Positions 1 through 12,225 of a DNA stretch of 64,000 bases are shown here, piece after piece. A model generated the notes under the pieces. It made no database searches and had not been told where the DNA came from. It saw nothing but the letters and a program-made list of their open reading frames with translations. Source of the DNA: Actinomucor elegans (taxonomy: Eukaryota; Mucoromycota; Mucoromycetes; Mucorales; Mucoraceae); assembly GCA_026027325.1 (NCBI GenBank), contig JAMSLZ010000002.1, forward strand, positions 2,294,001 through 2,358,000, read 5' to 3'. The position numbers and the translations under genes are program-made. The stretch's first letter is position 1; the number at the start of each line of letters is the position of its first letter.

Positions 1-2187
1 AGTAAATACGATACACTTTATCCAAACCATAGACAAACTACTGTTGTGAGGGGAGTATATCTTATAATTATCAGGTTTAAGTGTCTGGTTGTAGAATTAT
101 AGAAACATTACCAAAATACCGAAAGTATTTTCATAAAGTATACATATATCATCATTACTACTATTACTGATGCTGCTACTAGTGCTATGAAGATTTCATG
201 GAACTTTATTGGTTGTTGGCTGTTTACGCTTTTCTTTGAAATCTGAAGTGTACAAAAAGCAAAATAAAATAAATAATACACCTTTTGCCAAAATGATATT
301 GCAAGAAAAAAAATAGTAGTTTGCATGTTTCTTATTGATAAATACTGTACTAAGAATGCGATTTTCACACTCCACAAAAAACAGTCTTTAAGTTATACAC
401 ATTTGCTTTTCTCAGGTGATGTAGTTTTAACATTGTATGTTGATCAGTAGATACTCACAATCAACATTTTTATCTAATAGGGTAATGTTTTGACAAAAAT
501 AAGTACATTATCTTTTGGCAATTAGTTATAAAATGGATGCATCTCATGTAACTCGATCTAATGATCCATAGATCTTTAGACCGATCTCAATTAATATCAC
601 ATCTGAAGACTAACTCATACTTTAAATGGGCTATTGAATTTATTAGAACGGCTCTTTAGCGACAATACTGATATATCATATTCATCAATAGTTCATCTAA
701 TAGCATTTCATCTAATATGAAGCTAAAGATCAATTTCTCTCTACCTACTCAGTCAAATGCTACATCAAATCATAGTCTATGTTCAAAATGAACCGTTACT
801 TTAGATAAAAATTTACTCTTTCTCGAATATATTAGTTTAATTAGCGTCTTGGTTATATAAATGATATACGGAATTCTTTCGCTAACACATGTGAAAAAAG
901 AATTATATATATTCAGATTGAAAGCGGGGGATTTCGCAGAAAATAATACTTCGGTGCTGTATATTATTTATGATAAATAACTATTTGTTTTAAATATAAA
1001 ATCGTATCGAAATTTAAATACGTAAATTTATATCTATTGCATTTTGAACATCTACGTACGCAAGGTCTAAACTGCAGTTTTATTGTATCAATGATCAAAT
1101 GTTTTGAAGTCAACCTTAATCTGATAAAATCAACGTAGCCACACCATTTTAATGAAGAATAGGAGACCACGTAATGAACCGGGACCAAACCTATTGAAAT
1201 CGAAGAATTTAGTTCAACTAAGACTAAATTCCACACTTCAAAAACGCGTAGCGAATTTCCTTTTTGAATAAAACACGTGCATTGATTGGTTATGAGAGTT
1301 TAGCGCGACGTATCACAGTTTATGCATTACTACGAGTTTAGTATCTAGTATCATTCTAGTTGCTATGGAAATGGTAACTGATTTCGTTGTATGTGCACTC
1401 GCAAAAGTGCGATTCTTTTGGTTCTACATAGATGCGTATTATCTAGTGATATAGTGCTTCCATGGTGTCATTATGATATCTACAAGATTATTGGTTATAT
1501 TTGAATATTAAAGCCAGCTTCTCATTGGTTATTTTGGTACTTAAATTCGAGCAATTACCTGTTGCGTATTTGGCAAATGGCTGAGTAGGGTTATTTGATC
1601 TGTGCAAATAGCGTCTGGCGGTAAGATTCAGATCAATCAAGATCAGCTTCCCTGGGCGGCATCAATAGGCTGTTTTTCTATTCCATAAGTTTTGACAGGT
1701 GTAGATGGAAGGTAAAATGTGTAACCAGCTATCAAACGCTATACGCCTTAACTTTCCATATTCATGGTTATCGTATTACTTGGACTGTTCTAGACAACAG
1801 TATTACGTGTGTGCACTATCAAACAATGAATATGAGGAAACAACGAATCAATAAAAAAAAAGAGAAAGAGGTAACAAACAGGTTGAATCTTATGGCGGAT
1901 ATCAAAGCAAGTGACGTATATGAAAACGTTTGGTCTGTCTCATATGTTTTTTGAAAGTCAGTTACTTGCCTTTTCCTATAGAAAACATAACAATTTTTTC
2001 GTCTAGCTCTTCTTTTTCTTCCCAAAAAATCTTTTTTTCTTATAACCAAGGGTTGTTTTTGATATTTTATAGTAATAAAAATCGAGGAACAAAGAATAAA
2101 AAAAAGAGGAATACAAGAGGCAAGTTCTTCGAGAAAGTATAACGAAGAGAGAAAACTAATAATATTTAATAGAAAAAAAAATCAAAA
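1..2187. other. AT-rich gene-free stretch at left edge
   Basis: I see no supportable gene here. Open frames are short, biased to hydrophobic or aromatic residues, and mostly lack an ATG. Two copies of the dispersed repeat family lie at about 562-648 and 727-810. An X-box-like sequence, GTTGCTATGG followed by GGTAAC, lies at about 1359-1378. The last ~200 bases should be the promoter and 5' leader of the DEF1-like gene. Confidence 0.6.
562..810 (+). repeat. Dispersed GATC-rich repeat family, 2 copies
   Basis: Copy 1 (about 562-648) starts with GATCCATAGATC and keeps the GACCGATCTCA and CACATCTGA blocks. Copy 2 (about 727-810) has CAGTCAAATG, then the palindrome GTTCAAAATGAAC with a perfect 5-bp stem, then TTTAGATAA. 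They are direct repeats about 165 bp apart. The same pattern recurs at many other intergenic sites in the window. Confidence 0.6.
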
Positions 2188-5005
2188 ATGACTTCACACG
2201 AAACACGTTCAACACACACAACAAGGAATAAAGGCTCAGCTTCAGAACAAAATGACTTGAAGAAGCTCAAGTCAAAATACTCTGCAAAATTACCTACTCT
2301 CAAAGTTCTATTCTCTGACTGGTCAGACGATGACCTTTTATTTGTTTTGGAAGAAGCTAACGGTGACCTTGATTTAACCATAGACAGAATTAGTGAAGGT
2401 AAGTTTTGATTTGATTGAAGGCGCTTTTCTCCTAATCTTTATTCAAGGACACGCTAATCAATGGGGCGAAGTAAAAACTAAGAAATCTAAGAAAGAGGCA
2501 CAAAAAGCAAAGGCTGCAACTACAGGTGTATCTTCACATCAACAGCAAAGTACGATCACTCCATACCGTGAACCCAAAATTACACAACAGCAGCAATCAA
2601 GATCATATAATAATAATGACCGAGTCACTCGACCCGGAAAAGGTGAGCACAAGCTATAGTACCATACAAGTAACTCATATTTCCTAGTCCCCTCTTCCTC
2701 TACTTCTTCGCGTACACGTTCAGCAAAGTCAAATGCTCAACCTGTATCTTGGGATAATCAACCCAAGCAACAATCACACCATCAAGAAGTAGGAGGCTCT
2801 TGGGCATCTATCGCGTCTTCAAAGCAGCAGCAGCAGCAATCCCAAGAAGAACAAGATACTACTAATACTGATGATAGCTGGAATAATGATGCTGCAGCTG
2901 TAGATGAATGGGCTGCCCCTGGCTCTACTAACGCTTCTTTACATAATACTTCTGCTACAAACGACGAAACGAATGATGATCAACCAAAGACTTGGGCAAG
3001 TCTATTAAAGTAATATATATTTACAAGGGTTTGAAATTGGTTATTTACCTCCTATATCTTCACTTTACTAGGTCAAAGCCTAAACCTGAAATCGAGCCTA
3101 CTACTACCACTACTACTACCACTACTACTACAGCGCCATCCTCCAATACAACAGCAACTGAAAACAATACAAACGAATGGGATGCTCCTTCTACAAGCAA
3201 TGTGACTGATGGTTGGAGCGCTCCTAATGAACCTGTTATTGATGAATGGTCTACCCCTGTTCATGAACCCTCTCCTGTTACTACCACTGAAAATGACGAA
3301 AAGAAAGATCAAACCGAAAAAGAAGAACCCGTGCTTGAAGAGAAAGAGCAAGAGAAAGAAGAGGAATCTACCCAAGAAACTACTACCAATCGTCTATTAA
3401 ATCAAGAAGAACCTGTCGTATTGCCTAATTCTTCGGCCACCATTTCATCTTTAGACGTCAAGTTTGGTTCTTTGAATGTTGATGAGGAGCCTGCTGTTGA
3501 AAAAACGTAAGTATCCTAGTGTTGACGCGTCTTTTTTTCATATTTTAAACGCGTTTTTTTAGTGTTAAGGAAACCGTAAGCACCACTACCACCACCGTTA
3601 CTACGGTTACTGTAGAAGAACCCGTTGCTGCTCAACAAAAGCAAGAAGAACAAGAACAAGTGCCTGCTAGCGCACCTGTTGCCTCTGCCACTCCTACTAC
3701 TACTGCTACACCTGTAGCCGCTACTACTGCCGCCGCCACAACCGCCGCCGCTGCACCTGTATCTGCTAACAACGACTCCTTCGGTCAATCTTACCTCAAG
3801 CAAGAGCCTGCTTATAATCAAACTTCTTCTATTCCTCAACAACCCCATCAACAACAAATCCCTCAACAACCTCACCAACAACAACAATTTGGTATGGATC
3901 ATCTCACATCTGCTTATAACTCTTATTTGCCTAACCAACCTCCTACCGGCGTTTCTGGTTTTGGTATGAATCCTATGGCTAGTTTACCTGATTATGGTAT
4001 CTACAGTACCGAAGCTCAAAGAGCTGCCGCTATGGTGAGTTTTATAAAAGTATTTATTCGAAAGGAACTAGTAAATATTCATCGTATTTTATTCAATAGG
4101 GCTATTATGATCCTACAGCTTTTAGTCACTCTCCCTCTGTTACTTCTGCTAGCGCATATCAAACCCGTGATAAGTATAGTCAAGATGCTCTCCATGGTCA
4201 AAGCGGCCAAAGCCAAACTATCCCTCAACAACAAATGTATCCTACCAATTTGCCTTATTACCAATACTACTACGTGCCTAATCAATTTAGTGCTTACCAA
4301 CAATCTGCCTATGGTCAGCCTTTCATGAACAAGAGCATATATCCCAACATGTATCAACAGCAGCAACAGCAACAAATGCATCAACCTTTGCAACAACAGC
4401 AACAACAGCAAGTGAACAAGCCCACAGCTGCCACTGCCACTACCACCAATGCTGCTACATCCAATGCTACTACCATGACAGGTGTTTCACCTTATGCGTC
4501 TCCTTACGGTCAACAGCAATCTCAATTGTATAACAATCATCAATACGATGATTTACAAAACCAATTAAGTATGGGTGGTTTGAATGATTATCAAAAATCT
4601 ATGTACGGTGGTCATCAACAGCACCATCAACAGTTGGGCGGCTTCTTGGGTGGTTTAAACGGTACCAGTGCTACTCAACCTCAGCAACAGCCCCAACAAG
4701 CACCTCAACAGCAGCAGCAAAAGTCTGTTGCTGGCGCAGGCAATGCCTCTGTTTCTACACCTCAGCAACAGGCACCTCAGCAACAACATTTACCTCAACA
4801 GCAACACCAACATTTGCCCCAGCAACAACAGCAATTACCTCAGCAACAGCAATATGCCGGCGCTAATTACTTCAGTCAACCTCAAATATTTTCTTATGGT
4901 CAATATCCTCAACAATCCCAACAACAACAACAGTTTCAACAACAAATGCCTCCTCAACAACAATCGCAACAACCTACACGCCAACAGCAATATTGGAATC
5001 AATAA
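2188..5005 (+). CDS. DEF1: DEF1-like RNA polymerase II degradation factor (CUE domain, Gln-rich)
   Basis: Six exons: 2188-2398, 2448-2642, 2688-3009, 3072-3506, 3563-4034, 4100-5005; all phases close, giving 846 residues. Residues about 34-71 form a CUE-type ubiquitin-binding domain (KLPTLKVLFSDW, then a DLDLTIDRI helix, split by intron 1). After it come a Lys-rich stretch, acidic and Thr-rich linkers with repeated W-containing motifs (DEWAAP, NEWDAP, DGWSAP, DEWSTP), and a very Gln-rich C-terminus. Fungal Def1 promotes ubiquitination and degradation of stalled RNA polymerase II; the CUE plus polyQ layout is its hallmark. The ATG at 2188 is the first that gives the intact CUE domain. A poly(A) signal candidate AATAAA lies at 5068-5073. 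The assignment rests on architecture because the C-terminal half is low complexity. Confidence 0.82.
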
Positions 5006-5067
5006 TTAAAATTTCTGCTCCCTTTTTTTTTAATCCTTTGTAAAAACTCGGTTTTGATTTCCTGTGA

Positions 5068-5073
5068 AATAAA
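5068..5073 (+). terminator. Putative poly(A) signal of DEF1-like gene
   Basis: AATAAA, 63 bases past the stop codon, in an A-rich context. Confidence 0.4.
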
Positions 5074-6181
5074 AATATACACATACTACTACTACTACGA
5101 TTGTTCGAATGTGCAAGATGCCTTGAAGTGATTGGAAAATGAGATAGGTGAGTTAGATTGACAAAATAGTTCGAAGATGCCATTGTACAAAGCACGACTT
5201 TTCTGGCAAAGACCGGGTAACCAACGAGCCATGAACACATAGTAGGAGTAAAGATCTACTTTTTTTCGTTGTAGGTGAATGCTTGCAGTTTGTGTTGTTT
5301 AGAGGAAGACCAGCTATTAGACTAATAAAGGATATTAATCGAATACGCGAATCTAAACTAAAGTTTCAACAGGCTGAAATTTAATAACAGTATTGAAGCA
5401 CTAATCAAGGCTTGAAGTCTCGGTTGATCTTTCAAAAATCGCATCAGGCTAATAGTCCATACATCGATCGAATTTTGTACTCTAATACTATTACTCTGGC
5501 GTATCACAACGAAAGTGTCAGTCCAAAAGGTGTCAATATTGATATATTGTCATCGTACTCAAAATGTAAGTCAATAACTAAAATGTATACTCTTTATCTT
5601 GGAATATGCTTTGTAAGTATTGAAGTTGTATGCCGATCGCAAACTCTATTTACTTTGTGAGGACATGCCTAGTAAAATGAAGCAATTACATCAATATTCA
5701 ATAGAAGCATTGTTTATTATTATAGTTACCAAAAAATATATGCGGAAACCTTATTATTTAAATGCTAATGATGAGAGGACATCTTGTGGGGAGTTAAATT
5801 GAAGTGATAATGTCTCAAATTGCAAGCTGTCATAGGAATTTTTTTTATAATAAAGCATTACTTGTTTTAATTGATCAAAGTGGGTAAATAATCCATATAT
5901 TGATTTTGGTACATTGACTGAAAGTAGCTAGGATACAACACATAATCCTGTATCGCTGCCGAGGAGTGACTGCGTGAGGATTGATTTTTTATATTTTCCC
6001 CTAAAATCCTTATTTAAAGGTGGGGATTGCTAATTGCTTTAATCACTCTCAAAGCTATGGATTCGAACTGGAATGGAGTTTATCTCGATGAATATTCCAA
6101 TGTATACGACAATTTCTTTCGAATAATATATGATAAATAATGAATTATGCCTGAAAAGTGTTGTACTAAAAAATCATGAAA

Positions 6182-6867
6182 TCAAACCGCTTCTTCACCA
6201 CGGTTAACAGGATTCAGATTGGCAACGGCAAATAAGCAGATCATGCGACTGTATATAAATGCCATTCTTAGTGATGGTGTCGCCTTGATCAATTGAATAT
6301 CGTCACCTATAGTATTCTCCAATAGAACAAGGAATCGGTTCAAGCTTTGTTCTAACGTCTCTGGGTGCCCATGCACAAAATGAACAACGCTCAGCTAATA
6401 AATAGCAGTTAGTATATACACGCACATCTACACATGCGTGTGTGGGTACTTGAATTGAGAATAGCAGCAAATATGGTCTGATCTTGTCGGTACTCAAAGG
6501 GTCAGTCCCGGACAGGTATCAGGCTGGACAATAAAATTGGCGACAAATGTGAGAGTAAAAAGTTCGCCGTTTCTTAAGCTCACTAACATATCAATTTGGA
6601 TACACCTTCACCACTAAAACCTCCAGTTATAAAGAAACGGAGCATATTTAGGATAGAATAATCTATTTACTACACATATTCTCAACTAAATCCAATGTTG
6701 GATACCAGAATTTGGAAGGGAACATTCACAGAATTTTCAATACGAATAGATACACCAGCTGTTACAGGCGCAACTTCTGGTTGATACTGAAGTGAAGCTT
6801 CAATGGTATAGGCCATTAGAAGTGGAAGTTGCGTGTGATCACGTCTATTTTCGGTTTGATTGATCAT
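6182..6867 (-). pseudogene. Protein-like fragments, possibly a decayed or spliced gene
   Basis: Three minus-strand pieces look more protein-like than the surroundings. Piece 1 (about 6682-6867) includes SLQYQPEVAPVTAGVSIRI and runs up to a possible donor GTATCC. Piece 2 (about 6490-6610) reads DMLVSLRNGELFTLTFVANF and IVQPDTCPGL before a stop. Piece 3 (6182 to about 6395) follows a possible acceptor TTATTAG and includes FLVLLENTIGDDIQLIKAT and AFIYSRMICLFAVANLNPV. I could not join them with closing phases and consensus splice sites, so this may be a decayed gene or chance. No family recognised. Confidence 0.22.
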
Positions 6868-8219
6868 CCTTTAAATTTCTGGAGCATAAGCTCTTACTAT
6901 ATTTTCTCAGCTGTTTATTGAAACTGTCTATTGGCAGCACTCAGTAATTAAGTTATATTGTATAATTTAATGAAGAAACAGTGGGCTGGAACCAGGTACT
7001 CTGTCGTTGGTTAAATAGTTGTAAAAAGCATGATAAAAAAGGGTTGGATGAGACCACGTAAAGCAAGCGCTGAAAATTCGACATAATACAACAGCAATGA
7101 GTATCTCGTTGGTGTTGTGAAGCTCAGTCTACTAATGCAAATTATTATAAATTAGTTATACCGCTCTTAGTTTGTATTCAATAACAAACTATGCATTTAT
7201 AACTGGAATAATGCAATATTATCAGAAGAGAAATATTATATCTATTTAAAAGAGTGTTAGAATAATGGGTAGGTATAAATATATATGTGAGATGCTATTT
7301 GTGGCATCATGGAATAAAGGATATATGATAGAAGCAAGAAAGGTGCAAGCAACCTCTGTTTCATTTATTTCGTCTTATACGCGTCCTTGATGTGATAATT
7401 CGTGCAGGCTATTAGAGCATAATTTAGTATATTGGTAAAACAATTCATTAACTAAAGTTTAGTCAGTCTGAAATCAAAGTGAAGAATAAAATCTAGAATA
7501 AATGATAAATAAAGATTGCAGTCTATATGAACTTTGTTTTATTCGTTCACCAGAATGTGGTGTTATCAAATGTTGTAGAACCTCCATACATTTGAATAAG
7601 CTTTCACTGTACTGGTCTCGCTTTAAAACCATTATATACAACATAGTAGGCGGAATAACTTTGAACTGACTCTGGATTTCCCAAAGAGCCTTAGAGTAAT
7701 GGCTCGTCTATTAAGTTCATGATATTTAGAATGAATTGATAAATATGTTTGAGTATTTATCTTAACTGAAGAACATGTATTCAATTGTACTATTAATCGT
7801 TAGCAGCAAATTTATTTTATTAACAGTATTCTAAATTTCTACTGATTATAGTCAAATATCATATCTGAATAATAGTCCATATTCATAACAAGCTGATGAA
7901 TAGACTACAATCATTTGTTTAATGACTATATAAAGAACATATTTCATTTGTCTATAAATCCCATGCATTCTGTATGACAATTAGCATTCATCTTGAGAAC
8001 TCTCGACCAATTTCAGTTCAATATCACATTTAATTAGTGTACATGTTCAGAATAAGTTGCTATATTTATTAAGCTTAAGCGTAGATAGCTATAGATAAAA
8101 TGCTTCAAAGAGAAAGATATCAGTGAAATTGTTTCTATTTCAGTGATACTATATTAATTTTAGATAATGTCAGTATTCTTAATAATATAAAAAGTAGAGT
8201 ACAAAAGTTTATTTATAAA

Positions 8220-11200
8220 TTATGACATTCCTCCAAATAAAGAGTTTCCTTGTTGTAATGGGTGTGAAGGCGGTATCGAAGGAGACGTTGAGGTAGTGGC
8301 ATTTGGAGGCGGAGGTGGAGGTGTGTTATTAAACATTGGTGGTGGCGGTGATGTCCTTAAACCCATCATTGGTTCATATAGCACAACCATACCATGTTGA
8401 GCATGGTTGACGCATTGGAACCCACTTAGAGGAGAACTAACCAAGACTTCATACAACTCTCTTATATTATTCACTTGGAAATCACAATACAAATCATTCA
8501 TCATACAGTGTAATTGTACTAGTGTATGGTACTGCTGTTGACTACCTCGAAAAATATTGGTTTGTGTAATTTCGTTTAGCTTTTGATATGCTACTTTAGC
8601 TCTTTCTAATGTCATTGTAGTACGATCAGGCTTTTTCAAAATGAGTAAACAATTCTTTTCGTAACGTGTTTTATACTTTACCAGTACATCACCAAATAAT
8701 TTACCATGAACATGATCTGACAACACCGAATTCGCTGCCCAGCCATTTGTCCAGCTGTTTTGTGGTTGAGACGGCGGCACGATATCACTTGAAAATCGTC
8801 TATCTGTAAACTGTGGTGGTAGCGATGACGCTTGCGTTCTCATATCATAATCATTATTTATCACCGTGTTATTCGGTTTAGGTTCACCAAATAAGAAGCT
8901 AGAAAAGAACGATCTTGGTTCTGTTGAGCTGTCAAATGGAGAAGCCACTGAAGGTCTTTTTACTGCTTGTGAGGCCATAATAATAGGATCAGTAGTTGAT
9001 GATGATACAGGACTTGTCCCTAACGGCACGGTAGATTGGCGGCGACCTGTTAAAGGCTGACCAATAGGTGCAATTGGTGTAATTGATCGACGCGAAGAAG
9101 TCGATGGCTCCAGTGGCGATGTGACCCGGTTATGGAATAAACCCATCATAGATGGCGAATTATCGGATAGGCTCGGAGGGGAATGGTTATTAAGAGGAGA
9201 TGGATTGGAAAGCACAGCAGGCGAATTGCCCTGTAAAATATCAAGATGAGATGGCATAAATGGTCCCGATGGATGAAGATGAGGTGGTGGTCGAATGGGT
9301 GCTGTTGTTTGGTCAATAAAACTAGGCCTACTGATAGGTGCTGCAGTAGAAGAACCTACTAGTGCTTCAATTAATACTTGTTGTCTATTTCCATTTGAAT
9401 CATTGGCAGGAGTATTGATGCCTGGAGGAGGAGAAGGTGTCTTTACTATTGTAGGTTCGGCTGGTTTATTAGGTGTAACAGGTGAGGTTGGCTTGGCTTT
9501 AGCAGCAGCTTTTTCTTTCTCTGCTTTGACTTTCTCCCGTTCAATGCGGTTCTTCTCTTCTTTGGCCTTTTCTAAACGCTCCTTTTCTTCTCTGGTCTTT
9601 TGTTCTAAACGTTGTTTTTCTTCTTTAGCCTTTTGTTCTAGGCGCTCTTTTTCAGCTTTGGCCTTTTGAGCTTTTTCTTTCGCGAGACGTTCTTGCTCTT
9701 CCTTTTCTTTACGCTTTCTTTCTCGTTCAGCTGCACGTTCTTTTTCTTCCTTAGCTCTGCGTTTCTTTTCTTCCTCTTTCTTTAAACGTTCTTCTTCTCG
9801 ATGTCTCTTCTCTTCTTCTTTTCTCAATCGTTCTTGTTCACGCTTTTGCTTTTCTAGTTCCAATTTCTTCTGTTTTTCGCGCTTAGCTGCTTCTTCTTCG
9901 GCCTTCTTTTTAGCTTCTCGAGCAAGACGTTCTGCTTCTTGTTGTTGTTTCATTTGTCTAAAATTGAAGATGGTTAGCTTGCAAATTCAATAATGAATAC
10001 CGAATGATACCTTTTTTTGTCTTTTTTCTTTTCTCTTTCTATTTGTTTTTTAGCTTCTCTTTCTTCACGAAGACGATCTTCTTCTTCAAGCTCTTCTAAA
10101 AGACGCTGCTGACGCTCTTGAGCCACTTTTTCTCTATAAGCAGCAAGCACTCGTTGTTCAAACATACGTGCAGCAAAAATTTGAAACATACGTCGGCCTT
10201 CTTCCATACGCTGTTCCTCAGTACGAGTGTCCTATGGATATTGTAAATAAAGCATTCATTTAGGCAAAAAAAAAAACAGTTGCAGTACCTCTTCGTCTTC
10301 TTCATCAAAGGCATCCTCATCATCCTCATCTTCTTGAAAGTAATTATTGCCCTGCTCTGATGAAGTATCTTCTTTCTGCATTCTACGTTCAGCAAGACGT
10401 TCCATCATGTCTAGAAACTTCTTTCCATCGTTCTTTAATAAATCATCAGCAACTGTCAATATACCACCTATTCTAGTGTTAGATCAAATAAGCATTTACA
10501 GGTGTCTTGTATTACCTTTGACAGTTAAACTGTTGCCAAAACTAAAGTGATCCCCACTAGCAGAAGCTCTTGAAAGAGCAGTATGACGGATATGAGCCAT
10601 TTCTTCAAATCGACTTCTTTCTGCATATGTAGCAATAGGCGGTCGAGTGATGATCCCATCTTCATCATCTTCATCATCTTCGAAATCATCGTCCTCATCA
10701 TCTTCATCGTCCTCATCTTCTTCTTCATCCTCGTCTTCTTCTTCTTCGTCCTCTTCATCCTCATCGTCGTCAATATCCTCATCATTGTAATCATCTTCCT
10801 CGTCGTCCTCATCTTCTTCATCCTCCTCATCTTCATCTTCGTCTAAAGGATCTGTATCATCGTAACCGTGATCATACATGGAATCCGTTGTAGTAGTAGC
10901 ACTAGTGGGAAGGCGATAACCTGCATGCAAAGGATTGTTGGTTGCAACAGCAGCGCCTCGTGTCTGTTGCTGGTGGTTAGCATACTGTTCTAGTTCTTCA
11001 TAATAGGCGTCATATAAAACTTCTAATTCATCTTCAATGGCAGTTCTACTTGCAAAAGGTTACGAGATTAGTAAACCAGCTAAAAAAAAATTTTCATTGG
11101 GGACATTCACCTCTTTTTACCGCACACAGAGCAGTTGCAGCTATGCTTTTGCTGCTCTTTCATTTTACGCAGCACAGCTTCTTTTTCCACTTTAACAAGT

Positions 11201-11589
11201 GACCTTCGTTCGTCCTCACCCAGCTGCAGCCAAAATTCTCGGATTTTTTGACGTTCTTCGGTGTTATTCGTGCTTGACCAGAAACTATCTTCTTCTTTGA
11301 CCTTAGATTTGGTTGTTTTGGATGAAGAGCTGATGCCATGATGGTGATGCGCGTCTAAATGATCGCCGTGACGGATAACGTGATGATTCATCATGGCGTC
11401 GACCATATCAGCCTGTGTTTTGGCTGCAAAATCACTTTTGGAGGTAGTTTTAGCTTTCTTTTTATGTTTCTTTTTCTTTTTTGAGGCAGAAGAAGCTGTA
11501 CAATGATTGTTCATATCGGTGGGTATTGCTGGTGGTGCTGGTGCTGGCGCGGGAGTCCTGGTGACGGGTAACTGCATGGACTTTGTCAT
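8220..11589 (-). CDS. NST1: NST1-like stress response protein
   Basis: Five exons, complement: 11589-11111, 11045-10516, 10467-10289, 10231-10011, 9957-8220; phases close, 1048 residues. From the N-terminus: a Pro/Ala and poly-Lys leader; a segment with the EEDSFWSS and [14 protein letters not shown] motifs and a CNCSVCGKK cysteine pair; the conserved [17 protein letters not shown] helix; a D/E-rich tract of about 75 residues; the [15 protein letters not shown] block; then about 200 residues of charged Glu/Lys/Arg coiled coil and a disordered Pro/Ser-rich tail with a folded C-terminal part. This order matches fungal Nst1, a cytoplasmic protein linked to salt stress and P-body/mRNA decay factors. 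The exon 1 start is the ATG just after a CAG acceptor-like site at about 11594, so a 5' UTR intron is possible. The 5' flank carries X-box-like half sites. Confidence 0.85.
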
Positions 11590-12065
11590 TAGCCTGAAAA
11601 GCCAGATGAAACAAAAGTCAATAAAAAATGTAAAAATAAAAGACAAGATCTTATAAGTTTATAAAAGAGAATTAATGAACACAATTGTTTTTCTATCTCT
11701 TTACTGTTCCTTGGTTGATGAACGAAACAATTACCCTTTTAATTTTATAATGTGTTGAACACAACAAAGAAAAAAAATTATATACAAGCACTCTGCCTCT
11801 CTCTCTCTCTTTCATTTACACTGGTGGCCAATCATGGCTAACAATGTGACGCGTTTCCCTGGTCTACTATTTGAAATTTCTGTGAACAAAAAATTTCTCA
11901 TCCTTGGGTTATGCTAGAATATTCTGAAGCAATAGCGCTAGAACTACTTGTTTTCGTGATACAAGCGTCTCCAAGTCTAACGTTACTGGTAAATAGGTAT
12001 GTGTCTTTGAGACAGAACTTTAAATACTTGTAGCTTTCAAAATCAGGGGACAAATTAAAGCGTAG

Positions 12066-12225
12066 CTGTCAAAATCGCGCGACATAGCAACCGCATAACT
12101 GTCAAATCTTGGGCCCTAGCAACCAAATAAAAGTCCGAGTCTTAGTCCATGGTAACCCAAATCTCGGGCCCTAGCAACCATATTAAAGTTTAAGTTCCAT
12201 GTCACAATATTGCCATCTAGCAACC
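12066..12225 (+). repeat. Four spaced copies of a TGTCAAAT...TAGCAACC motif
   Basis: TAGCAACC occurs at 12085, 12117, 12172 and 12218, each preceded by a related 18-20 base block (GTCAAAATCGCGCGACA, GTCAAATCTTGGGCCC, CCAAATCTCGGGCCC, GTCACAATATTGCCATC). A further half site GGTAACC lies at about 12151. The TAGCAAC half resembles the RGYAAC half of the RFX X-box. The block lies about 480-640 bases upstream of the NST1 start codon, so it could be regulatory; that role is inferred. Confidence 0.5.

Larger units (their letters stand above)
5006..8219. other. AT-rich gap between DEF1-like and NST1-like genes
   Basis: This 3.2 kb stretch lies between the ends of a plus-strand and a minus-strand gene (convergent). 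No complete gene is supportable. Protein-like minus-strand fragments at 6182-6867 are listed separately. The rest is AT-rich DNA with scattered stops. Confidence 0.55.

Noticed and set aside
108..377. 89-codon minus-strand hydrophobic frame
   Set aside because: It begins at TTG rather than ATG, its composition (Phe, Ile, Tyr, Val) is what AT-rich DNA gives by chance, and no motif is seen.
3073..3938. Long minus-strand frames in the DEF1-like region
   Set aside because: They are antisense shadows of the Thr/Gln-rich coding repeats.
10583..10846. Long Ile/Phe/Val-rich plus-strand frame
   Set aside because: It is the antisense of the D/E-rich tract in NST1 exon 2.
12066..12225. CRISPR-like spaced repeats
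   Set aside because: The repeats are imperfect, spacers are of unequal length, no cas genes are present and the genome is eukaryotic.
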